Part shown: in pieces, positions 13,461 through 19,614 of the stretch | Numbering within the stretch: the stretch's first letter is position 1 | Layout: every line of letters begins with the position of its first letter | From: Ruminococcaceae bacterium UBA2806 | GTDB taxonomy: Bacteria > Bacillota > Clostridia > Oscillospirales > Acutalibacteraceae | NCBI GenBank assembly: GCA_002351795.1 | Contig: DEHG01000021.1 | Coordinates: 1-19,614, forward strand | Direction: 5' to 3' | DNA: 19,614 bases | Notes under the pieces: generated by a model | Seen by the model: the letters and a program-made list of their open reading frames with translations, nothing else | Databases searched by the model: none | Told to the model about the DNA's origin: nothing | Position numbers and translations under genes: made by a program

Positions 13461-14129
13461 ATGGATCTTTACACAATGACACTCAGGGGTATAAAAACTT
13501 TGCTTGCAGAGATAAATATGAATGATTATATCCCGGTTATTGATGAGTGTATAGAAAAGTGGGAAAATGAAAAGAATTGCGAAATGCTTCGCAGAGAGTT
13601 TGATAAGGGAGGAAGATTGGCTGATTTCGCTATCAGCAGTAAAACAGCCGAAACTCCTGAAAAGAGCTTCTGGGCAGCGCAGGTGTTTTCGGCTCTGCTC
13701 GCTATGAATGCACAGCTTGCCGATTTCCGCAGAAAGGGTATAAGCGACGATATGGATTTTATCCGCAGGAACTTCGGCGCAGCCAATGAGATCTTCTATG
13801 CGGGAAAGTGTGCTGTATGCGGACATATTGCCGCTGCCGCCAGCGATGTGGATAAATATGTATCCAAGATCGTTATTGCCAAAAGACTGGTCAATGGTCT
13901 GCAAAACGGCAATTTAGAGGATGAAGTAAAAGCTCTTGCAGATCTTTCATGTCCCGATATCGAAAGAGAACGCAAAAAAACTATTCTTCGTCTCGATAAC
14001 AGCGGTATTCCTCATAATAATAAATATATCAAACTTACAGTCTGCCCCAAATGCGGCCGTGAGCAGATAGTTGAGGGAAGACTGCTTAAAAGTCTGAAGG
14101 AGAATATTTTTATTCCGCTCAGCAAATGA
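13461..14129 (+). CDS. Uncharacterised protein with two CxxC motifs (probable zinc site)
   Basis: I do not recognise this 222-residue soluble protein. The start at 13461 is fixed by AAAAGGAGGG (13444-13453) about 7 nt upstream; the ATG at 13440 overlaps that site. Two Cys pairs, KCAVCGH near residue 118 and VCPKCGRE near residue 197, are each of the zinc-ribbon knuckle form CxxCG and together could bind one zinc ion, with an ~75-residue insert between them. The N-terminal ~110 residues look mostly helical. No signal peptide is present. The gene has its own promoter and is followed by the lipoprotein gene and secA in the same direction. A split zinc ribbon suggests a nucleic-acid- or protein-binding role, but this is inference only. 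Confidence 0.8.
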   Translation: MDLYTMTLRGIKTLLAEINMNDYIPVIDECIEKWENEKNCEMLRREFDKGGRLADFAISSKTAETPEKSFWAAQVFSALLAMNAQLADFRRKGISDDMDFIRRNFGAANEIFYAGKCAVCGHIAAAASDVDKYVSKIVIAKRLVNGLQNGNLEDEVKALADLSCPDIERERKKTILRLDNSGIPHNNKYIKLTVCPKCGREQIVEGRLLKSLKENIFIPLSK

Positions 14130-14135
14130 TACGAA

Positions 14136-14179
14136 ATGTAAAAACAGATCAGCCTCTGCCCTTTACATTATATAATGTA
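14136..14179 (+). promoter_or_regulatory. Cluster of ATGTA half-sites with a perfect 16-bp palindrome
   Basis: TACATTATATAATGTA (14164-14179) is a perfect palindrome. A further ATGTAAA at 14136-14142 is the inverted copy of TTTACAT at 14162-14168. The palindrome contains a TATAAT (14171-14176), but no -35 box lies at the right distance. It sits 37 nt ahead of the lipoprotein gene and could be an operator for it or for secA. Confidence 0.3.
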
Positions 14180-14215
14180 TGCGGCGGACGCTGTATCCGG
14201 GAAGGAGGAAAATAA

Positions 14216-15130
14216 ATGAAAAAGCAACTTACAATAATCCTTATAAGCTCGGTCATAGCAATGATACTTTGCGGCTGTAATCCTAACGGAAATGGTTCAG
14301 ACTCTTCCAAGGCGGAAAGCGCTCAGTCTTCGGGAAAAACTCAGACCTCGCAAAGCTCGTCTTCGGAAAATGCATCTTCATCAGATGATAAGTCTGAGGA
14401 TGTATCATCCACAGGTGAAAGCAGCGCATCAAAAAAGGAAGGCTCGGAAAAACAGCAGTCAGGCGCTTCGTCAAAGAAGGAAGACCAGAGCAGCAAGGGC
14501 AAAAAGGAAGAAGCATCTGTAATATACGATCAGAACGGCGATGTTGTAAGCACGCCGAGTAAATATGTTTCTACTACACAGATGTCAGTCGATCTTTCCG
14601 ATTCTGTTATGGCAAAGCTCGGGGAGGATCTCCGTCTTGCATTTTTCACAAGCAAAAAAGAGCTTGACGATTATTATACCGCCAATAAGGACAAGTATGC
14701 GCTTGACAAGCCCGAAAGCGGCAGCGATTTCAAAACGGCTGCAAAGGATCTCACAGATGAGTTTTTTGAAAGCAATAATGTTATGATAATTGTACAGTCC
14801 TATGATAAGGATAAGGGTATCGAGATAGGCGATACTCATATCGAGGACGAGGGCGCAGTAATTGATATCTATAAGGAGGCACCGAGAGCGCCTGATAAGG
14901 CTGCATATGTTATGAATATCATATGCTACAGCAGTGATGATATCAGCAAAATGCCGGAGGTCAGGATCTTAGCGGCAGGGGGTATGTACTCGGAAGAAAG
15001 CGATCCCGATGTTGTAGTATATCTTGACGAAAGCGACCCTGATGAGGATGCAGAAGACGGTCCGCTGTATATCATTGACGAAAATGATAATGTTACCGTT
15101 GTGCAGCCGCAGGACAGCAAGGCAGGATAA
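14216..15130 (+). CDS. Secreted lipoprotein with Ser-rich linker, function unknown
   Basis: A 304-residue surface lipoprotein. The signal peptide MKKQLTIILISSVIAMILCGC has a lipobox LCGC with the acylated Cys at 21. Residues ~25-100 are a low-complexity Ser/Lys/Glu linker that would hold the folded part away from the membrane. The C-terminal ~200 residues form a globular domain (starting near VIYDQNGDVVSTPSKYVSTT) with an acidic end (DPDVVVYLDESDPDEDAEDG). I cannot assign it to a family; no catalytic motif is apparent. The start follows GAAGGAGG at a good distance. It lies directly before secA (42 nt between stop and start), and a second lipoprotein lies after secA. A link to export is only suggested by position. 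Confidence 0.85.
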   Translation: MKKQLTIILISSVIAMILCGCNPNGNGSDSSKAESAQSSGKTQTSQSSSSENASSSDDKSEDVSSTGESSASKKEGSEKQQSGASSKKEDQSSKGKKEEASVIYDQNGDVVSTPSKYVSTTQMSVDLSDSVMAKLGEDLRLAFFTSKKELDDYYTANKDKYALDKPESGSDFKTAAKDLTDEFFESNNVMIIVQSYDKDKGIEIGDTHIEDEGAVIDIYKEAPRAPDKAAYVMNIICYSSDDISKMPEVRILAAGGMYSEESDPDVVVYLDESDPDEDAEDGPLYIIDENDNVTVVQPQDSKAG

Positions 15131-15172
15131 TGCCTTTATTATTAAGATTAAATTTTTATGAGGTGAACTCCT

Positions 15173-18100
15173 ATGGGGATAAAAGCATGGTTTAACGGCA
15201 GAAACAGCCGCAGAGAACTTAAAAAGATAAAACCGTTGGTCGATAAGGTATTTGAGCTTGAAGAAAAATATCAGAAATTTTCAGATGATGAGCTGAGAGC
15301 AGAAACAAAGCGCTTTCAGGAAATGTTCCGTACAGAGGAAGAGCTTACCGAGAAGAAAAAGGATCAGCTCTTTGAATCCATTCTTCCGGAAGCATTTGCA
15401 GTATGCCGTGAAGCGTCATGGCGTGTGCTTGGCATGAAGCATTTCCGTGTACAGGTAATAGGCGGTATCATACTTCACAGAGGCCGCATAAGTGAAATGA
15501 AAACAGGTGAAGGTAAAACTCTTGTTGCTACCCTGCCTGCATATCTTAATGCGCTTGCCGGAGAAGGCGTTCATGTCGTTACCGTTAATGAATACCTTGC
15601 AAAGCGTGACGCTGAATGGATGGGAAAGCTTTACCGCTTCCTCGGTCTTACCGTCGGCGTTTTACAGCATGACAGCACAAATGAAGAGAGAAAGGAAGCA
15701 TATAATTCCGATATTACATATGCTACCAATAATGAACTCGGCTTTGACTATCTGCGTGACAACATGGTCGTTTATAAGGAAAACAAGGTACAGAGAGGTC
15801 ATGTTTTTGCTATCGTGGATGAGGTGGACTCCATCCTTATTGATGAGGCAAGGACGCCGCTTATTATTTCAGGTCAGGGTGACAAGTCCACAGACCTTTA
15901 TCAGAGGGCTGACGAGCTTGCAAGAACAATGAAATGCAAAAAGATCGCAGAGACCGATGCAAAAGAAGATAACGATGAGGAATATATTGAAGCCGGTATC
16001 GACTATATCGTTGACGAAAAGGCAAAGACGGCAACTCTTACACCGGTCGGTGTAAAGAAGGCTGAAAAATTCTTCGGCATTGATAACCTTACAGATCCGG
16101 ATAATATCACGATACAGCATCATGTGAATCAGGCTATAAAGGCTCACGGCGTTATGAAGCGTGATACGGAATATGTTGTAAATGAAAAAGGCGAGGTAAT
16201 CATCGTTGATGAATTTACAGGACGTCTTATGTACGGCAGGCGCTATAATGAAGGTCTTCATCAGGCAATCGAAGCAAAGGAAGGCGTAACTGTAGAAAGA
16301 GAAAGCAAGACTCTTGCAACGATCACTTTCCAGAATTTCTTCCGTCTTTATAAGAAGCTTTCGGGTATGACAGGTACGGCTATGACGGAGGAAACCGAAT
16401 TTTCGGAGATCTATCGTCTTGATGTTATCGAAATACCGACAAACAAGCCTATACAGAGAGTTGACCTGCCTGATGTTATTTTCAGAACTGAACAGGGCAA
16501 GTATAGCTGTCTCATCAAGGATATTGAAGAGGCAAATAAAAACGGTCAGCCTGTACTTGTAGGTACTATCTCAATTGATAAATCAGAGGAGCTGAGCGCC
16601 CTGCTTAAAAAGAAGGGCATAAAGCATAATGTGCTTAACGCTAAGTTCCATGAAAAGGAAGCAGAGATCGTTGCTCAGGCAGGCAAGCTTGGCGCAGTAA
16701 CTATCGCTACAAATATGGCAGGCCGTGGTACGGATATCAAGCTTGGCGGTAATGAGGAATTCCTTGCAAAGGATGAGATGAGAAAGCTCAATTACAGCGA
16801 GGAAATGATAAGCGAGGCTACAGGCTATGCCGAGACTGACGACCAGGAAATACTTGACGCAAGAAATAAATATCAGGAGCTTATCGAAAAGTACAGAGCT
16901 GAAATAGAGGTTGAGGCTGAAAAGGTAAGAGAAGCAGGCGGTCTGTTTATCATGGGTACAACAAGACATGAATCCAGACGTATAGACAACCAGCTCCGAG
17001 GCCGTGCAGGACGTCAGGGCGACCCGGGCGCAAGCCGTTTCTATCTTTCAGCGGAGGACGATATACTCAGACTTTTTGCGGGCGACAGAATAAAGAGCAT
17101 TATGGATAAGATGCCCGGTGAGGATGACGAGCCGCTTGAAAGCAAGCTTTTGACATCTGTTATAGAGAGCGCCCAGTCAAAGGTTGAGGGCAGGAACTTT
17201 GCTATCCGTAAGAGCGTTCTTGAATATGACGATGTTATGAACCGTCAGCGTGAGATCATATACGGTCAGAGAGATCAGGTACTTGACGGTGAAAATCTCA
17301 GAGAAACAATATTGAAGATGATCCCCGATACAATGGAATCCAAGGTCATGGAATATCTGCCGCATGACGATAAGGATAACTGGAATCTTGAGGGTCTGCG
17401 TGATTCTCTCAAGGGCTGGCTCATTCCGGATGATGACGAAGAAACCCTTGTTTATGACTCCGACGAGCTTGAAAGACTGGAAAAGGAATATCTTATCACA
17501 ATGCTTTCCGATATGGGCAAAAAGCTTTATGAAGAAAATGAAGCCCTCATCCCTGAGGAAACAATGCGTGAGCTTGAAAGAGTATATCTTCTCAAGAACG
17601 TTGACCGTTACTGGATGGATCATATTGACGCAATGGACGAACTTAAAAGAGGTATCCGTCTGCGTTCCTATGGTCAGCACGATCCTGTTGTTGAATATCG
17701 TATCGAGGGCTTCGATATGTTTGACGAAATGATCCGTGAGATCCGTGAGGATACAGTAAAGATGCTGCTTGTTGTTCCCAAGAAGGTAGCAGAGCGTATC
17801 GCAGAGCAGGAAAGAATGAGAGAAATGGCTCTCCAGAGAGGCGCAATGGGCAGAGCAAGAGCAGCTGCGCTCAAGGCTGCGGCAGGTCTTTTAGAAACTG
17901 CGAAGGAACAGGGGCTTGAGGTCAATATAGAGGTCGTTGATGAGGAGAAGGAAGCTCCTGCTGAAACACCGGTTGAGGAAAAGGCTGAGGAAAAGCCTGC
18001 TGCAAAAGAGGAAAAGAAGGTATCCGATGAGGATATCAAAAAGGCAGCCGGCAAATTCATGGAAAGAGAGCAGGTTGCAAAGCCTACATCTACTAATATG

Positions 18101-18220
18101 GATTCCACAGCAGATGCAGTCAACAGGACTGTAAGGGGCGTTAAGAAGATCGGCAGAAACGATCCCTGTCCCTGCGGAAGCGGCAAAAAATATAAGAAAT
18201 GCTGCGGTGCAAATAAATAA
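15173..18220 (+). CDS. secA: Protein translocase ATPase SecA
   Basis: The motor that pushes precursor proteins through SecYEG. Visible motifs: Walker A MKTGEGKT (109-116), the DEVD box (216-219) and IDEART (224-228) of nucleotide domain 1, then PTNKPIQRVDLPD, TNMAGRGTDIKLGG, GTTRHESRRIDNQLRGRAGR in domain 2, and EYDDVMNRQRE and RSYGQHDPVVEYR in the scaffold and wing regions. The C-terminal zinc motif is CPCG...KKCC (Cys 999, 1001, 1010, 1011), which binds SecB or ribosomes in other bacteria. At 1015 residues it is longer than the usual 800-900. The extra length is partly in a charged helical segment after GTDIKLGG (about 527-590, the variable subdomain) and partly in an acidic Glu/Ala/Pro linker before the zinc motif. 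GAGGTG precedes the ATG. Confidence 0.98.
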   Translation: MGIKAWFNGRNSRRELKKIKPLVDKVFELEEKYQKFSDDELRAETKRFQEMFRTEEELTEKKKDQLFESILPEAFAVCREASWRVLGMKHFRVQVIGGIILHRGRISEMKTGEGKTLVATLPAYLNALAGEGVHVVTVNEYLAKRDAEWMGKLYRFLGLTVGVLQHDSTNEERKEAYNSDITYATNNELGFDYLRDNMVVYKENKVQRGHVFAIVDEVDSILIDEARTPLIISGQGDKSTDLYQRADELARTMKCKKIAETDAKEDNDEEYIEAGIDYIVDEKAKTATLTPVGVKKAEKFFGIDNLTDPDNITIQHHVNQAIKAHGVMKRDTEYVVNEKGEVIIVDEFTGRLMYGRRYNEGLHQAIEAKEGVTVERESKTLATITFQNFFRLYKKLSGMTGTAMTEETEFSEIYRLDVIEIPTNKPIQRVDLPDVIFRTEQGKYSCLIKDIEEANKNGQPVLVGTISIDKSEELSALLKKKGIKHNVLNAKFHEKEAEIVAQAGKLGAVTIATNMAGRGTDIKLGGNEEFLAKDEMRKLNYSEEMISEATGYAETDDQEILDARNKYQELIEKYRAEIEVEAEKVREAGGLFIMGTTRHESRRIDNQLRGRAGRQGDPGASRFYLSAEDDILRLFAGDRIKSIMDKMPGEDDEPLESKLLTSVIESAQSKVEGRNFAIRKSVLEYDDVMNRQREIIYGQRDQVLDGENLRETILKMIPDTMESKVMEYLPHDDKDNWNLEGLRDSLKGWLIPDDDEETLVYDSDELERLEKEYLITMLSDMGKKLYEENEALIPEETMRELERVYLLKNVDRYWMDHIDAMDELKRGIRLRSYGQHDPVVEYRIEGFDMFDEMIREIREDTVKMLLVVPKKVAERIAEQERMREMALQRGAMGRARAAALKAAAGLLETAKEQGLEVNIEVVDEEKEAPAETPVEEKAEEKPAAKEEKKVSDEDIKKAAGKFMEREQVAKPTSTNMDSTADAVNRTVRGVKKIGRNDPCPCGSGKKYKKCCGANK

Positions 18221-18231
18221 TTAATGATAAT

Positions 18232-18260
18232 AGCCGTCGGCATTGCTGGCGGCTGTTTTA
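18232..18260 (+). terminator. Terminator after secA
   Basis: AGCCGTC (18232-18238) pairs with GGCGGCT (18248-18254), 7 bp with one G-U, followed by GTTTTAT. It lies 11 nt after the secA stop and 19 nt before the next start, so the next gene is either read through it or started from a promoter I cannot see. Confidence 0.6.
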
Positions 18261-18278
18261 TCAGTCGGAGTGACGCAG

Positions 18279-18944
18279 ATGAAAAAACTGTTTACATTGA
18301 TTGCAGCTGCATTTTTTATATTGTCGGCGGCAGGCTGCGGTGAAGAAGATCAAGATAAAAGCACTTTTGAAGAAAGTCCGGTTTCCGCAGGCAGCAAAGA
18401 TGAAGAAAGCTCAGAGCAGGAAATAAGGGCAGTATCATCGTCACTTACATCTCCGCTGGAATTGGAACAGTGGGGAAGCGCCGCCAAGCTTTCGACAGCA
18501 GAGCAGAAATATTATCCTGTGCCGGTGCGTATCCTTTCGATAAAAAAAGGAAAGGACGCTGCTGACAGGGTAAAAAAATTCATGGATAAAAATGACAGCT
18601 ATGAATATCAGAAGCCTGACAAGGGACTTGAATGGGTAGTCGCAGGATATGAGATAGATATTGGCAGTCTGCCCGTTGACGAAGGCGGAGCAGATACTGC
18701 TATTACCGCATTTGTTACAGGAATGGACGGAGGCAGTCTTGAATATAAGGGTAAGCTTTATCCGGTCACGGCTGTCAATATGACGGACGGGAATTATTAT
18801 TATGAAGGACTGCATAAGGGAGAGACTGCGTTTATCCTGCCGGAGGGCTGCATTGATTATATGCTTGTTTTAGGAGAATACGGAGAAACACAGGCGTATT
18901 TTACGATGAGTAAAAATATATACGGACAGATTTCCGGGGAATAA
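18279..18944 (+). CDS. Secreted lipoprotein, DUF4352-like fold possible
   Basis: A 221-residue lipoprotein. The start at 18279 is chosen because GGAG lies 9 nt upstream and the product then begins with a normal signal peptide, MKKLFTLIAAAFFILSAAGC, with the lipid-bearing Cys at 20. An earlier in-frame ATG at 18243 lies inside the terminator hairpin. A short acidic/Ser linker (about 21-60) leads to a beta-rich domain: VPVRILSIKKGKDAADRV, LEWVVAGYEIDIGSL, YKGKLYPVTAVNM, LHKGETAFILPEGCIDYMLV. The order (an interaction-domain-like first strand, a GxEWVVxxYEI strand, a G-rich turn, then an acidic end strand) resembles DUF4352-type immunoglobulin-like lipoproteins. That is a loose pattern match. 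Function is unknown. Confidence 0.82.
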   Translation: MKKLFTLIAAAFFILSAAGCGEEDQDKSTFEESPVSAGSKDEESSEQEIRAVSSSLTSPLELEQWGSAAKLSTAEQKYYPVPVRILSIKKGKDAADRVKKFMDKNDSYEYQKPDKGLEWVVAGYEIDIGSLPVDEGGADTAITAFVTGMDGGSLEYKGKLYPVTAVNMTDGNYYYEGLHKGETAFILPEGCIDYMLVLGEYGETQAYFTMSKNIYGQISGE

Positions 18945-18996
18945 AAACGGATGAATGTATATTGCGTATATTGCATGAAAAAATTTTATAAAACTA

Positions 18997-19026
18997 TTGT
19001 AAAATCATAGAGTTATGTAGTATAAT
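18997..19026 (+). promoter_or_regulatory. Sigma-A promoter of the 19097 gene
   Basis: TTGTAA (18997-19002), an 18-nt spacer and TATAAT (19021-19026). Transcription would begin near 19033, giving a leader of about 65 nt that contains the hairpin at 19049-19079. Confidence 0.65.
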
Positions 19027-19048
19027 ATTTTTATATGAGTTCATTGTA

Positions 19049-19079
19049 TATTACGATCCCGTAAAACGGAATTGTAATA
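19049..19079 (+). other. Leader hairpin directly before the ribosome site
   Basis: Arms 19049-19062 (TATTACGATCCCGT) and 19066-19079 (ACGGAATTGTAATA) form a 14-bp stem with one G-U and one C-A mismatch and an AAA loop. The very purine-rich ribosome site AGGAGGGAGG starts 2 nt later. The hairpin could shield the 5' end or serve as a protein-binding site. Confidence 0.5.
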
Positions 19080-19096
19080 CAGGAGGGAGGATCCTT

Positions 19097-19614
19097 ATGG
19101 TTATTTTAGATAAGGTTGGAGAAGGTCTTGCCAATACAGTTGATTATTTAGTCGAGAAGAACAGACAGATGGCGCAGCTTAATCGTCTTGCTGCCATCAT
19201 CAAAACAGAAACAGATATGATCAACCGTGCTTATGTTGCTCTTGGCAAGCAGTATTTTGCTATGCTGCAGGGAACAGCTGTGGAAAATGATATGACACAG
19301 ATATGTGAGGTCATAAAGTTTTCCGAGGAAAGACTCAAGAAGGCACAGGCACGTTATGACTATGTTAAGGTTTATGGCGTACCGACTGCACAGGTCGATA
19401 CAGTTGATATGATTCGCAGCAATGACAATAATGATGCACAGACTGTCGAAGAGGAAGCAAAAAGTGAGGAAGCGTCTGAATGTGAAGAAGGTGCGGATAT
19501 CACAATAGCTGTTGCTGATGAAGAAGCTAAAGCTGAAAAAGCAGAGCAGACTGAGGAAAATACAGTGGAAGATACTGCTGAGGAAGCTGCTGCCGAGGAA
19601 ACAAAGGCAGACGA
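19097..19614 (+). CDS. Helical protein with acidic Glu/Ala-rich tail (3' end outside window)
   Basis: An ATG at 19097 behind AGGAGGGAGG opens a frame that stays open to the last base, giving 172 residues with no stop. The N-terminal ~85 residues begin MVILDKVGEGLANTVDYLVE and run into NRLAAIIKTETDMINRAYVALGKQYF and EERLKKAQARYDYVKVYGV; this is an amphipathic helical hairpin. It resembles small clostridial proteins that pair such a helical region with a C-terminal zinc ribbon, which could lie beyond the window. From about residue 105 the sequence becomes strongly acidic and low in complexity (runs such as EEEAKSEEASECEEG). There is no signal peptide or membrane helix. Function is unknown; the strong ribosome site suggests good expression. 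Confidence 0.8.
   Translation, partial: MVILDKVGEGLANTVDYLVEKNRQMAQLNRLAAIIKTETDMINRAYVALGKQYFAMLQGTAVENDMTQICEVIKFSEERLKKAQARYDYVKVYGVPTAQVDTVDMIRSNDNNDAQTVEEEAKSEEASECEEGADITIAVADEEAKAEKAEQTEENTVEDTAEEAAAEETKAD

Noticed and set aside
14171..14176. TATAAT before the lipoprotein gene as a promoter
   Set aside because: The sequence 16-18 nt upstream has no resemblance to TTGACA; the motif is explained by the palindrome.
1..19614. CRISPR array, prophage or toxin-antitoxin genes
   Set aside because: No regularly spaced direct repeats, phage structural genes or paired small toxin-antitoxin genes were seen in the window.

Overview
The window looks like chromosomal DNA of a low-to-moderate GC Firmicute of class Clostridia, most like Ruminococcus or related Oscillospiraceae. 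This is inferred from strong AGGAGG-type ribosome binding sites, sigma-A promoters of the TTGACA/TTGTAT-17-TATAAT type, a clostridial-type MurE, Cys-anchored lipoproteins with Ser-rich linkers, and a tRNA-Pro without an encoded CCA. The species cannot be named from this sequence alone.

Layout. Positions 1-1952 hold the 3' part of a glutamine-dependent NAD synthetase gene (nadE), overlapping by 4 nt a bacterial-type poly(ADP-ribose) glycohydrolase/macrodomain gene. Positions 1988-6005 form an apparent operon with its own promoter: a DRE-TIM aldolase of the 4-hydroxy-2-oxovalerate aldolase type, then murE (really starting at a TTG) and murF. Positions 6006-6282 are non-coding, with possible RNA structure and a strong bidirectional terminator. 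Positions 6283-9841 on the minus strand carry a polar amino acid ABC importer (binding protein, permease, ATPase) and then a YihY/BrkB membrane protein. The binding protein has its two halves in swapped order, a circular permutation. A large compound hairpin fills the gap between it and the permease, and an ARG-box-like palindrome lies in its leader.

Positions 9842-10140 are a divergent promoter region. They are followed by an unrecognised 388-residue protein and rmuC (10141-12707). Positions 12708-13460 contain a tRNA-Pro(GGG), several hairpins and a decayed fragment of an IS1182-like transposase. Positions 13461-18944 carry a small protein with two CxxC motifs, a Ser-rich lipoprotein, secA and a second lipoprotein. 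The window ends inside an acidic-tailed helical protein that starts at 19097.

How the parts fit. MurE and MurF perform consecutive steps of cytoplasmic peptidoglycan precursor synthesis, and the aldolase shares their transcript for no obvious reason. SecA drives export, and two secreted lipoproteins flank it. NadE makes NAD, and the coupled glycohydrolase would release ADP-ribose from NAD-derived modifications. The most unusual items are the permuted binding protein, the nadE-glycohydrolase coupling, the aldolase-murE-murF linkage and the compound hairpin inside the transporter operon.
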